A DNA stretch of 64,000 bases from Micromonospora matsumotoense. Lineage in GTDB: Bacteria > Actinomycetota > Actinomycetes > Mycobacteriales > Micromonosporaceae. Location: the NCBI RefSeq assembly GCF_900091525.1, contig NZ_FMCU01000019.1, forward strand, positions 84,916 to 148,915. Reading direction: 5' to 3'. Positions 9,201 to 18,482 of this stretch are shown here, piece by piece (positions within the stretch are counted from its first letter, which is position 1; each line of letters begins with the position of its first letter). A model generated the notes under the pieces. That model had not been told where the DNA came from and did not search any database. It saw only the letters and a program-made list of their open reading frames with translations. Made by a program: the position numbers and the translations under genes.

Positions 9201-9278
9201 ATGCCGCACGGAGATATCTTCCACTACAACTATTGGTCCGGAGCCTCCCCAGGACCCGGTTACGCAGGAGCCCGGTGA
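9201..9278 (+). CDS. Possible aromatic-rich leader peptide (25 codons)
   Basis: A short frame starts MPHGDIFHYNYWSGAS and ends in GYAGAR-stop. Residues 7-12 read FHYNYW, four aromatics in six codons, including the rare TAT, in an unusually AT-rich pocket. The stop codon lies inside the perfect hairpin at 9265-9298. This is the layout of a transcription attenuator controlled by charged aromatic tRNA. Against this, no good Shine-Dalgarno precedes the ATG, the hairpin lacks a T-tract, and the next gene (LOG family) is not an amino-acid biosynthesis gene. Coding status is uncertain. Confidence 0.4.
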   Translation: MPHGDIFHYNYWSGASPGPGYAGAR

Positions 9279-9298
9279 CCTCGGTCGCCGGGCTCCTG
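9265..9298 (+). terminator. Hairpin between the leader ORF and the LOG gene
   Basis: Perfect 11-bp arms CAGGAGCCCGG / CCGGGCTCCTG, extended by GACC/GGTC to about 15 pairs with a tiny loop. It sits 55 nt upstream of the LOG-gene start and overlaps the end of the leader frame. Probably an attenuator or a stand-alone terminator. Confidence 0.6.
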
Positions 9299-9353
9299 TC
9301 GTCGGTGCCCCCGCCGCCGCGCGGTGGTGGCGGGGTGGGGGCAGGATGGCGGG

Positions 9354-10559
9354 GTGCCGACCCCACCTCCCGCGGACGTCATCGCGCCGCACGACACCAG
9401 TCATGACGAGATCGAGACCCGGGCCGAGTTCGACCGGCACCTGGTCGCCGGCAGCCTCGCCGGCTTGACCGTGCAGGGGCTCCGCCTCGACCTCGATCCG
9501 GTTCCCGACCTGACCGCCACCGAGGTGGCCGGCACCCTCTTCGTGGGCTGCCGGTTTGCCGGCCGGGAGGTCGGAGCCGACCTGGTCCGGCGCGGGGCGA
9601 ACGTGGTGCCGCCCTTCTCCGGCCTGCCCTACCCGACCCAGCCGGCCCACCTCTACACCCCCACCGACCTGGCCGAGGGGTTCGCCCGCGGCGGGTTCGC
9701 CGGGATGTACGACACCCGGGTCTACGCGCACTTCCGCGCCCACGGTGGTGCCCTGCCCGACGTGAAGGAGGCGCTCGGCCAGCGGTTGCACGACCACGGC
9801 GTGGACAACGCCCTGGCCGATGCGACCCGGACCTGGCTGTCCACCCACGGGCCGCAGTCGGTGGTGGGGGTGATGGGCGGGCACGCGGTGCCGCGCGGCA
9901 GCGTGCCGTACCGGATGGCGGCGGTGCTGGGTTGGGAGCTGGCGCGGGCCGACCGGCTGGTGGTGACCGGCGGCGGCCCGGGGGTGATGGAGGCGGCCAA
10001 CCTGGGCGCGTTCCTGGCGGCCTGGCCGGCGCGGGAGTTGGACACCGCGATCGACCTGCTGGCGGTGTCCCCCGACTTCACCGACCACGACCGGTACACG
10101 GCCGCCGCGCTGGCGGTCCGGGACCGTTACGCCGCCACCGTGCCGCAGCAGCGGGGGCCCGGCCTGGACTGGGCCCGCTCCGGCGGGCTGGCCATCCCCA
10201 CCTGGCTGTACGGGCACGAACCGGCGAACCTGTTCGCCGGTCGGATCGCCAAGTACTTCTCCAACGCCATCCGGGAGGACACCATCCTGCGGCTGGCCCG
10301 GGGCGGGATCGTCTTCGCGCCCGGCCGGGCCGGCACCGTGCAGGAGGTGTTCCAGGCGGCGACGAAGACGTACTACGGCACGGACGGCGCGAGCGGGGCG
10401 TACGTCTTCCTGGACCGGGCGTACTGGACCCGGGAGCTGCCGATCGAGTCGTTGTTGCGCCCGCTGTTCGCCGGTTCGCCGGCCGGTGACCTGTCCGCCA
10501 GCATCCACCTCACCGACGACGTCCACGAGGCCGTCCGGGTGCTCACCGCGACCGCCTGA
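9354..10559 (+). CDS. LOG-family nucleotide 5'-monophosphate nucleosidase (PpnN-like)
   Basis: About 401 residues in a Rossmann-like lysine-decarboxylase/LOG fold. The family signatures are GGGPGVMEAAN (near residue 205) and PGRAGTVQEVF (near 322), the latter a variant of PGGxGTxxE. The extra N-terminal domain makes it closer in size to the PpnN group (nucleotide hydrolysis to base and ribose 5-phosphate) than to the short plant-type LOG enzymes. GTG at 9354 was chosen (VPTPPPADVIAP); a GTG 30 nt upstream is also open. Upstream lie the leader-like ORF and hairpin, which may regulate it. Converges on fba. Confidence 0.82.
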   Translation: MPTPPPADVIAPHDTSHDEIETRAEFDRHLVAGSLAGLTVQGLRLDLDPVPDLTATEVAGTLFVGCRFAGREVGADLVRRGANVVPPFSGLPYPTQPAHLYTPTDLAEGFARGGFAGMYDTRVYAHFRAHGGALPDVKEALGQRLHDHGVDNALADATRTWLSTHGPQSVVGVMGGHAVPRGSVPYRMAAVLGWELARADRLVVTGGGPGVMEAANLGAFLAAWPARELDTAIDLLAVSPDFTDHDRYTAAALAVRDRYAATVPQQRGPGLDWARSGGLAIPTWLYGHEPANLFAGRIAKYFSNAIREDTILRLARGGIVFAPGRAGTVQEVFQAATKTYYGTDGASGAYVFLDRAYWTRELPIESLLRPLFAGSPAGDLSASIHLTDDVHEAVRVLTATA

Positions 10560-10598
10560 CGGCCGGCCCGGCCACCGTCGTGGCCGGGCCCCGACGGC

Positions 10599-10630
10599 GA
10601 CGGCCGGCTCCCGAGGGGGAGCCGGCCGTC
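10599..10630. terminator. Bidirectional terminator between the LOG gene and fba
   Basis: Arms GACGGCCGGCTCCC and GGGAGCCGGCCGTC (14 bp) with a short GAGG loop between convergent genes, ending 16 nt before the fba stop. Confidence 0.75.
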
Positions 10631-10646
10631 GACAGGGTACGAACTG

Positions 10647-11669
<1,023 letters not shown>

Positions 11670-11813
11670 GTGAAAAGCTCCTTAACTACCGCTCTCGGCC
11701 GCGCTGGCCGCTGTCTTCCATCGGTGCGCCGGACCGCGCTGTCCACCGTCGGCAGTATCCCGCAGGAGGCGACGGCGGGCACCACCGCCCCGGGGACCGT
11801 CCACCCGTCGGCC

Positions 11814-12197
11814 TCACCGGCGCTCCCACCGGTCGGGCACGGCGACGCTGATCAACCAGGTCACCACGGCCATCACGATGGCCCCCCAGAAGGCGGCCCA
11901 GAAACCGTCCACCCGGAACGGCAGGTCGAGGGCGCGCGCGAGCCGATCGGTCAGCAGGAACAGCAACGCGTTCACCACCAGCGCGAACAACCCGAGGGTG
12001 AGCAGGTAGAACACACAACCGACCACCTTGATCACCGGCTTGAGGATGGCGTTGACCACACCGAAGATCAGCGCCACCACGAGCAGGGTGAGGGCGGTGT
12101 TCGCGCCGTTGCGGCCGGTGACGTCGACCCCGGGCACGATCAGCGTGGTGACCCACAGCGCGATCGCCGTGATCACCAACCGGATCAGGAAACCCAC
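11814..12197 (-). CDS. Phage-holin-like (Phage_holin_4_2) membrane protein
   Basis: 127 residues with four hydrophobic segments (LVITAIALWVTTLIVPG; ALTLLVVALIFGVVNAIL; LLTLGLFALVVNALLFLL; AFWGAIVMAVVTWLISV) and the family feature NAILKPVIKVV. Such small four-helix proteins are widespread on chromosomes and are not evidence of a prophage. The GTG start (VGFLIRLV) follows AGGA. Function unknown. Confidence 0.8.
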   Translation of the reverse strand: MGFLIRLVITAIALWVTTLIVPGVDVTGRNGANTALTLLVVALIFGVVNAILKPVIKVVGCVFYLLTLGLFALVVNALLFLLTDRLARALDLPFRVDGFWAAFWGAIVMAVVTWLISVAVPDRWERR

Positions 12198-12321
12198 CGA
12201 CCCATCCTGACACCGGCCGGCGTTCCCGGTAGGGCGTTCCCGCGTTCCCGCGCCCACCGGGCGACCTGCGCCCCCAGCCCGTACGGTGGGGTGGACAGGC
12301 CGCCGGCACCAGGGAGGGACG

Positions 12322-12534
12322 ATGGGTCAGCCCGACGAGGACTTCATCCCGAGCGACCACCTCGACCCGGAGGAGCGCGACCCGGAGGCCGAGCCGGCCG
12401 ACGCGGTCGAGCAGGCCGCGGTGATCGGCCCGGACGAGACCGACGCCGAGCCGCACCGGGGCCTGGAGGTCGCCGACTGGGACGCGATGGAGCAGGCCCG
12501 GGTGGTCACCGCCGACGAGGACGACTACCGCTGA
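12322..12534 (+). CDS. Small acidic hypothetical protein
   Basis: 70 residues, strongly acidic (MGQPDEDFIPSDHLDPEERD... ending VTADEDDYR), with no Cys, membrane segment or recognised domain. The start is well set: AGGGAGGGACG precedes ATG at 12322. Probably intrinsically disordered. It stands between divergent and downstream neighbours with no clear operon partner. Confidence 0.7.
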   Translation: MGQPDEDFIPSDHLDPEERDPEAEPADAVEQAAVIGPDETDAEPHRGLEVADWDAMEQARVVTADEDDYR

Positions 12535-12638
12535 GGCCACAGGTGAGGGACAGGCGCGCCGATCACTGAGCGGAGTTACCCCAGAACTGTGAGGCACCTC
12601 TAAGCTGCGTGGGCCCACCCCCCCACTGGGAGGACCCC

Positions 12639-14186
12639 ATGATCGAGCGTTCCCATCGGCGGCGCTGGCTGGCCTGGATCGGCGTCGCAGGCGTGTTCCT
12701 CGCCGGCACTGCCACCCCGGCCGTCGCCGCGCCCGCAGTCGAGATCCGGCCCTATTTCCAGGACACCACCCTCGCCGCCAACTCCTCGGGCACCTCCCGC
12801 GTCCTGATTCTGTACGCCGACCGGCCGACCGCGCTCTCCGACGTCTCCGTGCGGTACGACTACCGCACCCTCGCCGGCAAGGTCACCATCGCCCCCGAAC
12901 AGGCCATCGACTGCGCGGCCCCGGAGCCGGGCGTCCTGCTCTGCACGGAGCCCGACGACATCGAAATCACCGAGGGACCGCCCGGCAGCGGGATCTATGG
13001 CAGCGGGACCGAGCCGGTCCGCATCACGCCCACCGACGAGGCAAAGACCGGCGACTCGGGCGAGGTCAAGGTCGACCTCCTCGTGGCCGGCCAGCGGCGG
13101 AGCGGCTACACCTCCCGGGTCCGCGTCGGTGAGGGCGTCGATCTGGCCGGCGCGCCGTTCACCACCCACTCCACTCCGCCGGGTGGGAAGGTCACGGTGC
13201 CACTGGTCGTGGCAAACGTCGGCGCCAAGGCCGTGGAGGGTTTCGCGGCCGTCTTCGACCTCCCCTACTCGGTCCGGACCAAGGACCGGTTCAGCAACTG
13301 CCTCTACACCGATGACTACCTGATCTCCTGCCAGTTCGACGAGGAGATCCCGGCGGGCGGGCGGCTCGCGACCACGCTGGACTTCCAGCTCGGCAAGGAC
13401 ACCTATGCGCCGAGCAACCAGTCCGCCTCGGCCTACTTCATGACCAGGGCCGACTTCGAGGATCTGTACCGGGTGCGGCTGGACGCCGGCGCCCGGGCAG
13501 CCATCCCCGGCAGCGGCCCGAGGCTGGCCCTGACCGACGCCCCGAAGCAGTCGCGGCAGGCCGACCAGACCGACGTCGGCCCGGGCAACAACTACACCTC
13601 GTGGGTCATCAAGATCACCGGCAGGAACGGCACCGACCTCGTGGCGGTCGGCGACACGGTGCAGGGCGGGGCCGGCGCCGTCGTCACGGCGACCGTCGGC
13701 TTCCGGAACAACGGCCCGGCCACGCTCGACAGGGTGAACGGCGACTACGAGGCCGCCACCCACACGGACGTCGAACTGCCACCGGGCACCACCGCCACCG
13801 AGGTCCCGGACAACTGCGGGTTACGACGGGGCACCCGCACCTACCAGTGCAGCTCGGGCATGCTCCTGCTGAACGGCAAGAGCTACACCATGGACTTCCG
13901 GCTGCGCATCGACAAGGTCGTCCCGAACGCCCGGGGTGCCGTACACGTCAACGCGCCGTGCGAGTGCCCCGCCGGCGGTGGCTTCGCCGATGACCTCAAG
14001 CCGGCCAACGACCGGGCCTGGCTGACGGTCAACGCGGCCAGCGGCCAGGGTGCCGGTGACGACGGCGGCCTGCCGGTCACCGGCGTGCCGGCCGTCCTGT
14101 TCGCCGCTCTCGGCGCGCTGCTGCTCGTGGCCGGTGGCGGCGGCTACCTGCTGTCCCGGCGCCAGCGGACCCGTTTCGTCGCCTGA
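12639..14186 (+). CDS. LPXTG-anchored cell-wall protein 1
   Basis: 515 residues. A signal peptide (basic RSHRRRW, hydrophobic WIGVAGVFLAGTA, cleavage after AVAA) is followed by a beta-rich ectodomain with paired cysteines. The C-terminus is a full sortase signal: LPVTG at about residue 478, a hydrophobic stretch and RRQRTRF. A DUF11-like segment (VTATVGFRNNGPATLDRVNG) precedes it. GGGAGGA lies 5 nt before the ATG. Paralogous to the gene at 18483-20039: same order of a signal, a first beta domain, an NC-Y/CxF motif, a second beta domain and LPxTG. The two flank the hen1-pnkp pair. Role probably surface structural or adhesive; not determined. Confidence 0.88.
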   Translation: MIERSHRRRWLAWIGVAGVFLAGTATPAVAAPAVEIRPYFQDTTLAANSSGTSRVLILYADRPTALSDVSVRYDYRTLAGKVTIAPEQAIDCAAPEPGVLLCTEPDDIEITEGPPGSGIYGSGTEPVRITPTDEAKTGDSGEVKVDLLVAGQRRSGYTSRVRVGEGVDLAGAPFTTHSTPPGGKVTVPLVVANVGAKAVEGFAAVFDLPYSVRTKDRFSNCLYTDDYLISCQFDEEIPAGGRLATTLDFQLGKDTYAPSNQSASAYFMTRADFEDLYRVRLDAGARAAIPGSGPRLALTDAPKQSRQADQTDVGPGNNYTSWVIKITGRNGTDLVAVGDTVQGGAGAVVTATVGFRNNGPATLDRVNGDYEAATHTDVELPPGTTATEVPDNCGLRRGTRTYQCSSGMLLLNGKSYTMDFRLRIDKVVPNARGAVHVNAPCECPAGGGFADDLKPANDRAWLTVNAASGQGAGDDGGLPVTGVPAVLFAALGALLLVAGGGGYLLSRRQRTRFVA

Positions 14187-14233
14187 CCGAGCTGCTCCGC
14201 CGGGCCCGATGCGGGCTCGGCGGAGCAGCTCGG
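14187..14233 (+). terminator. Terminator hairpin after LPXTG protein 1
   Basis: Perfect 16-bp arms CCGAGCTGCTCCGCCG / CGGCGGAGCAGCTCGG starting at the first base after the stop codon, with further pairing inside the loop. Confidence 0.8.
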
Positions 14234-14306
14234 CGGCGCGCGCCGTGGGCCACGGCGGGACGTAAACGGGACGACGGAGGATCGACGGCCCTGGCACCCT
14301 GGGGCC

Positions 14307-15767
14307 GTGCTCCTCACCCTCACCACGACGCACCGGCCCGCCACCGACCTCGGATATCTGCTGGCCAAGCATCCCGACCGGATCCACTCCTTCGAGTTGC
14401 CGGTCGGCGCGGCGCACGTGTTCTATCCCGAGGCCGACGAGCAGCACTGCACTGCCGCCCTGCTGGTCGACGTCGACCCGCTGCGGCTGACCGGCGAGGG
14501 CCGGGGCCGGGGCAGGGGCCGCACCCCGGAGAGCTTCAGCCTCGGCCAGTACGTCAACGACCGGCCGTACGCGGCGTCGAGCCTGCTCTCCTCCGCGCTG
14601 GCCAAGGTGTTCCGCTCGGCCCTGCGCGGCGAGTCCCGGGACCGGCCGGAGCTGGCCGCCGCGCCGATCCCGCTTCAGCTACGGGTGCCGGTGCTGCGCT
14701 GCCGGGGCGGTGCCAACCTGGCCGCCCGGGTGTTCGCCCCGCTGGGCTGGGCGGTGACGGCCGCCCCGATTCCACTCGACGAGACGCACCCGCAGTGGGG
14801 CGAGAGCCGCTACGTCGATCTGACCCTCACCGGCACGCTGCGGCTCGCCGACGCCCTGAACCACCTGTACGTGCTGCTGCCGGTCCTCGACGACGCGAAG
14901 CACTACTGGGTCGCCCCGGACGAGATCGACAAGCTGCTCCGAGCGGGTGCCGGCTGGCTCGCCGACCACCCGGAGCGGGCCGTCATCGTCCGTCGCTACC
15001 TGGCCCACCGCCGCGCCCTGGCCGGGGAGGCCATGGCCCGCCTCGCCGCGCAGCAGCTGGCCGACGAGCCACCCGTCGACAGCGTGGCCGAAGTCGAACG
15101 CGAACAGGCTCCTCGCCAGCCGTCGCTGGCGCTGCGCCGCCGGGAGGCGGTGCTCGCCGCGCTCACGGCCAGCGGGGCGACCCGGGTGTTGGACCTCGGC
15201 TGCGGACCCGGCGCGCTGCTGTCCGCCCTGATCGGCGACCGGCGCTACACGGAGATCGTCGGCACCGACGTGTCCCACCAGGCGCTGACGCTCGCGGCCC
15301 GTCGACTGCGGCTGGACCGGCTGCCGGAGCGGCAACGGGACCGGGTCCGGTTGTGGCAGTCCGCCCTGACGTATCGGGACGACCGGCTACGCGGGTACGA
15401 CGCGGGGGTCCTGATGGAGGTGATCGAGCATGTCGACCCGCCACGCCTACCGGCGCTGGAGGATGCCGTGTTCGGCCACGCCCGGCCGGCCACCGTCGTG
15501 GTGACCACACCGAACGCCGAGCACAACGTCCGCTACGAAGGGCTGGGAGCGGGCCAGTTCCGGCACCCCGACCACCGGTTCGAATGGACCCGGGTCGAGT
15601 TCGCCGACTGGGTCGACCGGGTCGCGGCGGCGTACGGCTATGTGGCCGAGATCCGGGGCGTCGGTGACGACGACTCCGAGGTGGGCCCACCCACCCAGCT
15701 CGCCGTGTTCCGCACCGTGGGGACGGGAACGACCGTCGGGACGGGGACCCGGGAGGTAGCCCGGTGA
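14307..15767 (+). CDS. hen1: RNA 3'-terminal 2'-O-methyltransferase Hen1 (bacterial)
   Basis: Acts with Pnkp in repair of ribotoxin-cleaved RNA: it methylates the 2'-OH at the break before ligation so the repaired site resists re-cleavage. 486 residues. The N-terminal half is the bacterial Hen1 domain that helps activate Pnkp. The C-terminal half is a SAM methyltransferase with VLDLGCGPGALL (near residue 294), the metal-binding EVIEHVDP (near 370) and HPDHRFEWT. GTG start; the last codons overlap pnkp by 4 nt (GTGA), so translation is coupled. Flanked by LPXTG genes unrelated to RNA repair. Confidence 0.93.
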   Translation: MLLTLTTTHRPATDLGYLLAKHPDRIHSFELPVGAAHVFYPEADEQHCTAALLVDVDPLRLTGEGRGRGRGRTPESFSLGQYVNDRPYAASSLLSSALAKVFRSALRGESRDRPELAAAPIPLQLRVPVLRCRGGANLAARVFAPLGWAVTAAPIPLDETHPQWGESRYVDLTLTGTLRLADALNHLYVLLPVLDDAKHYWVAPDEIDKLLRAGAGWLADHPERAVIVRRYLAHRRALAGEAMARLAAQQLADEPPVDSVAEVEREQAPRQPSLALRRREAVLAALTASGATRVLDLGCGPGALLSALIGDRRYTEIVGTDVSHQALTLAARRLRLDRLPERQRDRVRLWQSALTYRDDRLRGYDAGVLMEVIEHVDPPRLPALEDAVFGHARPATVVVTTPNAEHNVRYEGLGAGQFRHPDHRFEWTRVEFADWVDRVAAAYGYVAEIRGVGDDDSEVGPPTQLAVFRTVGTGTTVGTGTREVAR

Positions 15768-18277
15768 CCATCCTCGACATTCCCGAACTCGCCCTGGTGG
15801 CGCTGGTCGGCGTCTCCGGCTCGGGCAAGTCCACGTTCGCCGCCCGGCACTTCGCGCCCAGCCAGGTGCTCGCCTCGGACGCGTTCCGGGCGATGGTCGC
15901 CGACGACGAGAACGACCAGTCCGCGTCGGCCGACGCGTTCGGGGCGCTGCACCACGTGGCGGGTGTGCGGCTGCGGCGGGGCCGGCTCACCGTGGTCGAC
16001 GCGACGAACCTCCAGCCGCACGCCCGCGCCGGGCTGGTGCAGGTGGCCCGGGAGCACGACGTCCTCCCGGTGGCAATCGTGCTGGACGTGCCGGAGGCGT
16101 TGGCCTGGGAGCGGACCCAGGCCCGCGCCGACCGGGACTTCGACCGGCAGGTGCTGGCCCGGATGCAGCGTGACCTGCGCCGGTCGTACGGGCAGTTGGC
16201 CCGGGAGGGGTTCCGCAAGGTGCACGTGCTGCGGGGGGTCGAGGAGATCGACGCGGCGGAGGTTCGCCTCGACAAACTCCACAACGACCGGCGGGAGCTG
16301 ACCGGGCCGTTCGACATCGTCGGTGACGTGCACGGTTGCCGGGCGGAGCTGGAGGAGTTGCTGGCGCGGTTGGGCTTCGTGCTGCACCGCGACGACGCGG
16401 GTCGCCCGGTGGACGCGGTGCACCCGGCTGGTCGTACCGCCGTCTTCGTGGGTGACCTGGTGGACCGCGGCCCGGACTCCCCCGGCGTGCTGCGCCTGGT
16501 GATGGGCATGGTGGCGGCCGGGCACGCGATCTGCGTGCCGGGCAACCACGAGCACAAGTTGCTGCGCAAGCTGCGTGGCCAGGACGTCAAGCTCACCCAC
16601 GGCCTGGCCGAGACGATGGCGCAGCTCGACGCCGAGGACCCGGCGTTCGTGACCGGGGCGGCGACCTTCATCGACGGCCTGGCCAGCCACTTCGTGCTGG
16701 ACGGCGGCCGACTGGTGGTGGCGCACGCCGGGTTGAAGGAGGCCTACCACGGCCGCGCGTCGGGCCGGGTCCGCTCGTTCGCGCTCTGGGGCGAGACGAC
16801 CGGCGAGACCGACGAGTACGGCCTGCCGGTGCGTTACCCGTGGGCGCGCGACTACCGGGGTGCGGCCACGGTCGTCTACGGGCACACCCCGACCCCGACG
16901 CCGGAGTGGATCAACAACACCCTCTGCGTCGACACCGGGTGCGTCTTCGGCGGGAAGCTCACCGCGCTGCGCTACCCGGAGCGGGAGCTGGTCGCGGTCG
17001 ACGCCCAGCGGGAGTGGTACGCCCCGGCCCGACCGCTGGTCAGCGCGCCGACCCGCCCGGACACCGTGCTCGACCTGGCCGACGTGACCGGGCGTCGGCA
17101 CCTGGAGCACGCCTACGGGACGCTGACCGTGCCGGCGGAGAACGCCGCCGCCGCGCTGGAGGTGATGAGCCGGTTCGCGGTGGACCCGGGCCGGCTGGTC
17201 TGGTTGCCGCCGACCATGGCCCCGTGTTCGACGTCGACGGTGGAGGGGTTCCTGGAGCACCCGGCGCAGGCGTTCGGGGACTACCGGTCGGCCGGCGTGG
17301 AGCGGGTGGTGTGCGAGGAGAAGCACATGGGTTCCCGGGCGGTGGTGCTGGTCGAGCGGGAACCCGGCCCGTTCGGCGGCGGGGTGGTGCACACCCGTAC
17401 CGGCCGGCCGTTCTTCGGCCCGCCGTGGGACGGGGAGCTGCTGGACCGGGTCCGGGCGGCGGTCGGCACGGCCGGGCTGTGGGACGAGTTGGGCACCGAC
17501 CGGCTGCTGCTGGACTGTGAGCTGCTGCCCTGGTCGGCGAAGGCGGGCGGGCTGATCCGCGAGCAGTACGCGGGGGTCGGGGCGGCCGGCCGGGCGGCGT
17601 TGCCGGCGGCGCTGGACGCGCTGGAGGCGGCAGGCGCCCGCGGGTTGCCGGTGGACGCGCTGCGGGACCGGATGACGGCCCGCCGGGCGGAGATCGAGAG
17701 CTACTCGGCGGCCTACCGGACGTACGTGGCCCCCACCGAGGGGCTGCGCGGGGTGACGCTGGCGCCGTTCTCGGTGCTGGCCGGGGCGAAGGTGACCTTC
17801 ACCGACCGGGACCACGGCTGGCACCTGGCGTTGGCCGACCGGCTCTGCGCGGCCGATCCGGAGTTCTTCACGCCGACCCGACGGCAGGTGGTGGAGCTGG
17901 CCGACGATGCGGCGGTGACGGCGGCCACCGACTGGTGGTTGGCGCTGACCGGGGCGGGCGGCGAGGGGATGGTGGTCAAGCCGTACGCCGGTCCGGCTGC
18001 CCGGTCGGCACGGGGTTCGCTGCTCCAGCCGGGGATCAAGTGCCGGGGCCGGGAGTACCTGCGGATCATCTACGGCCCCGGTTACACCGATCCCGCCCAG
18101 CTCGCCGCGCTGCGTCGCCGCTCGCTGGGCCGCAAGCGGGGCCTGGCGCTGCGCGAACACGCGCTCGGCCTGGCCGCCCTGGACGGGTACGCCGCCGACG
18201 TCCCGCTGTGGCGTCGGCACGCGCTGGTCTTCGCGATCCTCGCCTGCGAGTCGGAGCCGGTCGACCCCCGGCTCTGA
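15764..18277 (+). CDS. pnkp: Polynucleotide kinase-phosphatase-ligase Pnkp (RNA repair)
   Basis: Three-domain end-healing and sealing enzyme of 837 residues. The N-terminal 5'-kinase has the P-loop GVSGSGKST at about residues 13-21. The central 2',3'-phosphatase is a metallophosphoesterase with GDVHGC (near 186), GDLVDRGPDS and GNHEHK. The C-terminal ligase/adenylyltransferase carries its nucleotidyl-lysine in EEKHMGSRAV (Lys near 520) and later motifs such as EGMVVKPYAG. Bacterial Pnkp needs Hen1 to ligate, in keeping with the 4-nt overlap. All three catalytic centres appear intact, so the system is probably functional. Confidence 0.95.
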   Translation: MTILDIPELALVALVGVSGSGKSTFAARHFAPSQVLASDAFRAMVADDENDQSASADAFGALHHVAGVRLRRGRLTVVDATNLQPHARAGLVQVAREHDVLPVAIVLDVPEALAWERTQARADRDFDRQVLARMQRDLRRSYGQLAREGFRKVHVLRGVEEIDAAEVRLDKLHNDRRELTGPFDIVGDVHGCRAELEELLARLGFVLHRDDAGRPVDAVHPAGRTAVFVGDLVDRGPDSPGVLRLVMGMVAAGHAICVPGNHEHKLLRKLRGQDVKLTHGLAETMAQLDAEDPAFVTGAATFIDGLASHFVLDGGRLVVAHAGLKEAYHGRASGRVRSFALWGETTGETDEYGLPVRYPWARDYRGAATVVYGHTPTPTPEWINNTLCVDTGCVFGGKLTALRYPERELVAVDAQREWYAPARPLVSAPTRPDTVLDLADVTGRRHLEHAYGTLTVPAENAAAALEVMSRFAVDPGRLVWLPPTMAPCSTSTVEGFLEHPAQAFGDYRSAGVERVVCEEKHMGSRAVVLVEREPGPFGGGVVHTRTGRPFFGPPWDGELLDRVRAAVGTAGLWDELGTDRLLLDCELLPWSAKAGGLIREQYAGVGAAGRAALPAALDALEAAGARGLPVDALRDRMTARRAEIESYSAAYRTYVAPTEGLRGVTLAPFSVLAGAKVTFTDRDHGWHLALADRLCAADPEFFTPTRRQVVELADDAAVTAATDWWLALTGAGGEGMVVKPYAGPAARSARGSLLQPGIKCRGREYLRIIYGPGYTDPAQLAALRRRSLGRKRGLALREHALGLAALDGYAADVPLWRRHALVFAILACESEPVDPRL

Positions 18278-18482
18278 CGCGGCGGACAACGGTCGACAGC
18301 GACAGACAGGCGACGGCCACGGGCAGGTGGCAGGCGACGGAGGTGGCCGGGGGCCGTTGGGGTGGAGCCGCCGGCAGTTCGGCCCATTCTGCCGCCGCCC
18401 GGCGTCGCGGGGCGACCACATCCGACCGGGTTCCGTACGCTGCGTGACGACAGCCAGAATTCCATGAGGACAGGACCCGCTG

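Noticed and set aside
9265..9298. Riboswitch upstream of the LOG gene
   Set aside because: Only a single simple hairpin is seen; no conserved aptamer pattern I recognise.
11814..12197. Prophage remnant suggested by a holin-like protein
   Set aside because: The family is common on bacterial chromosomes and no other phage gene is present.
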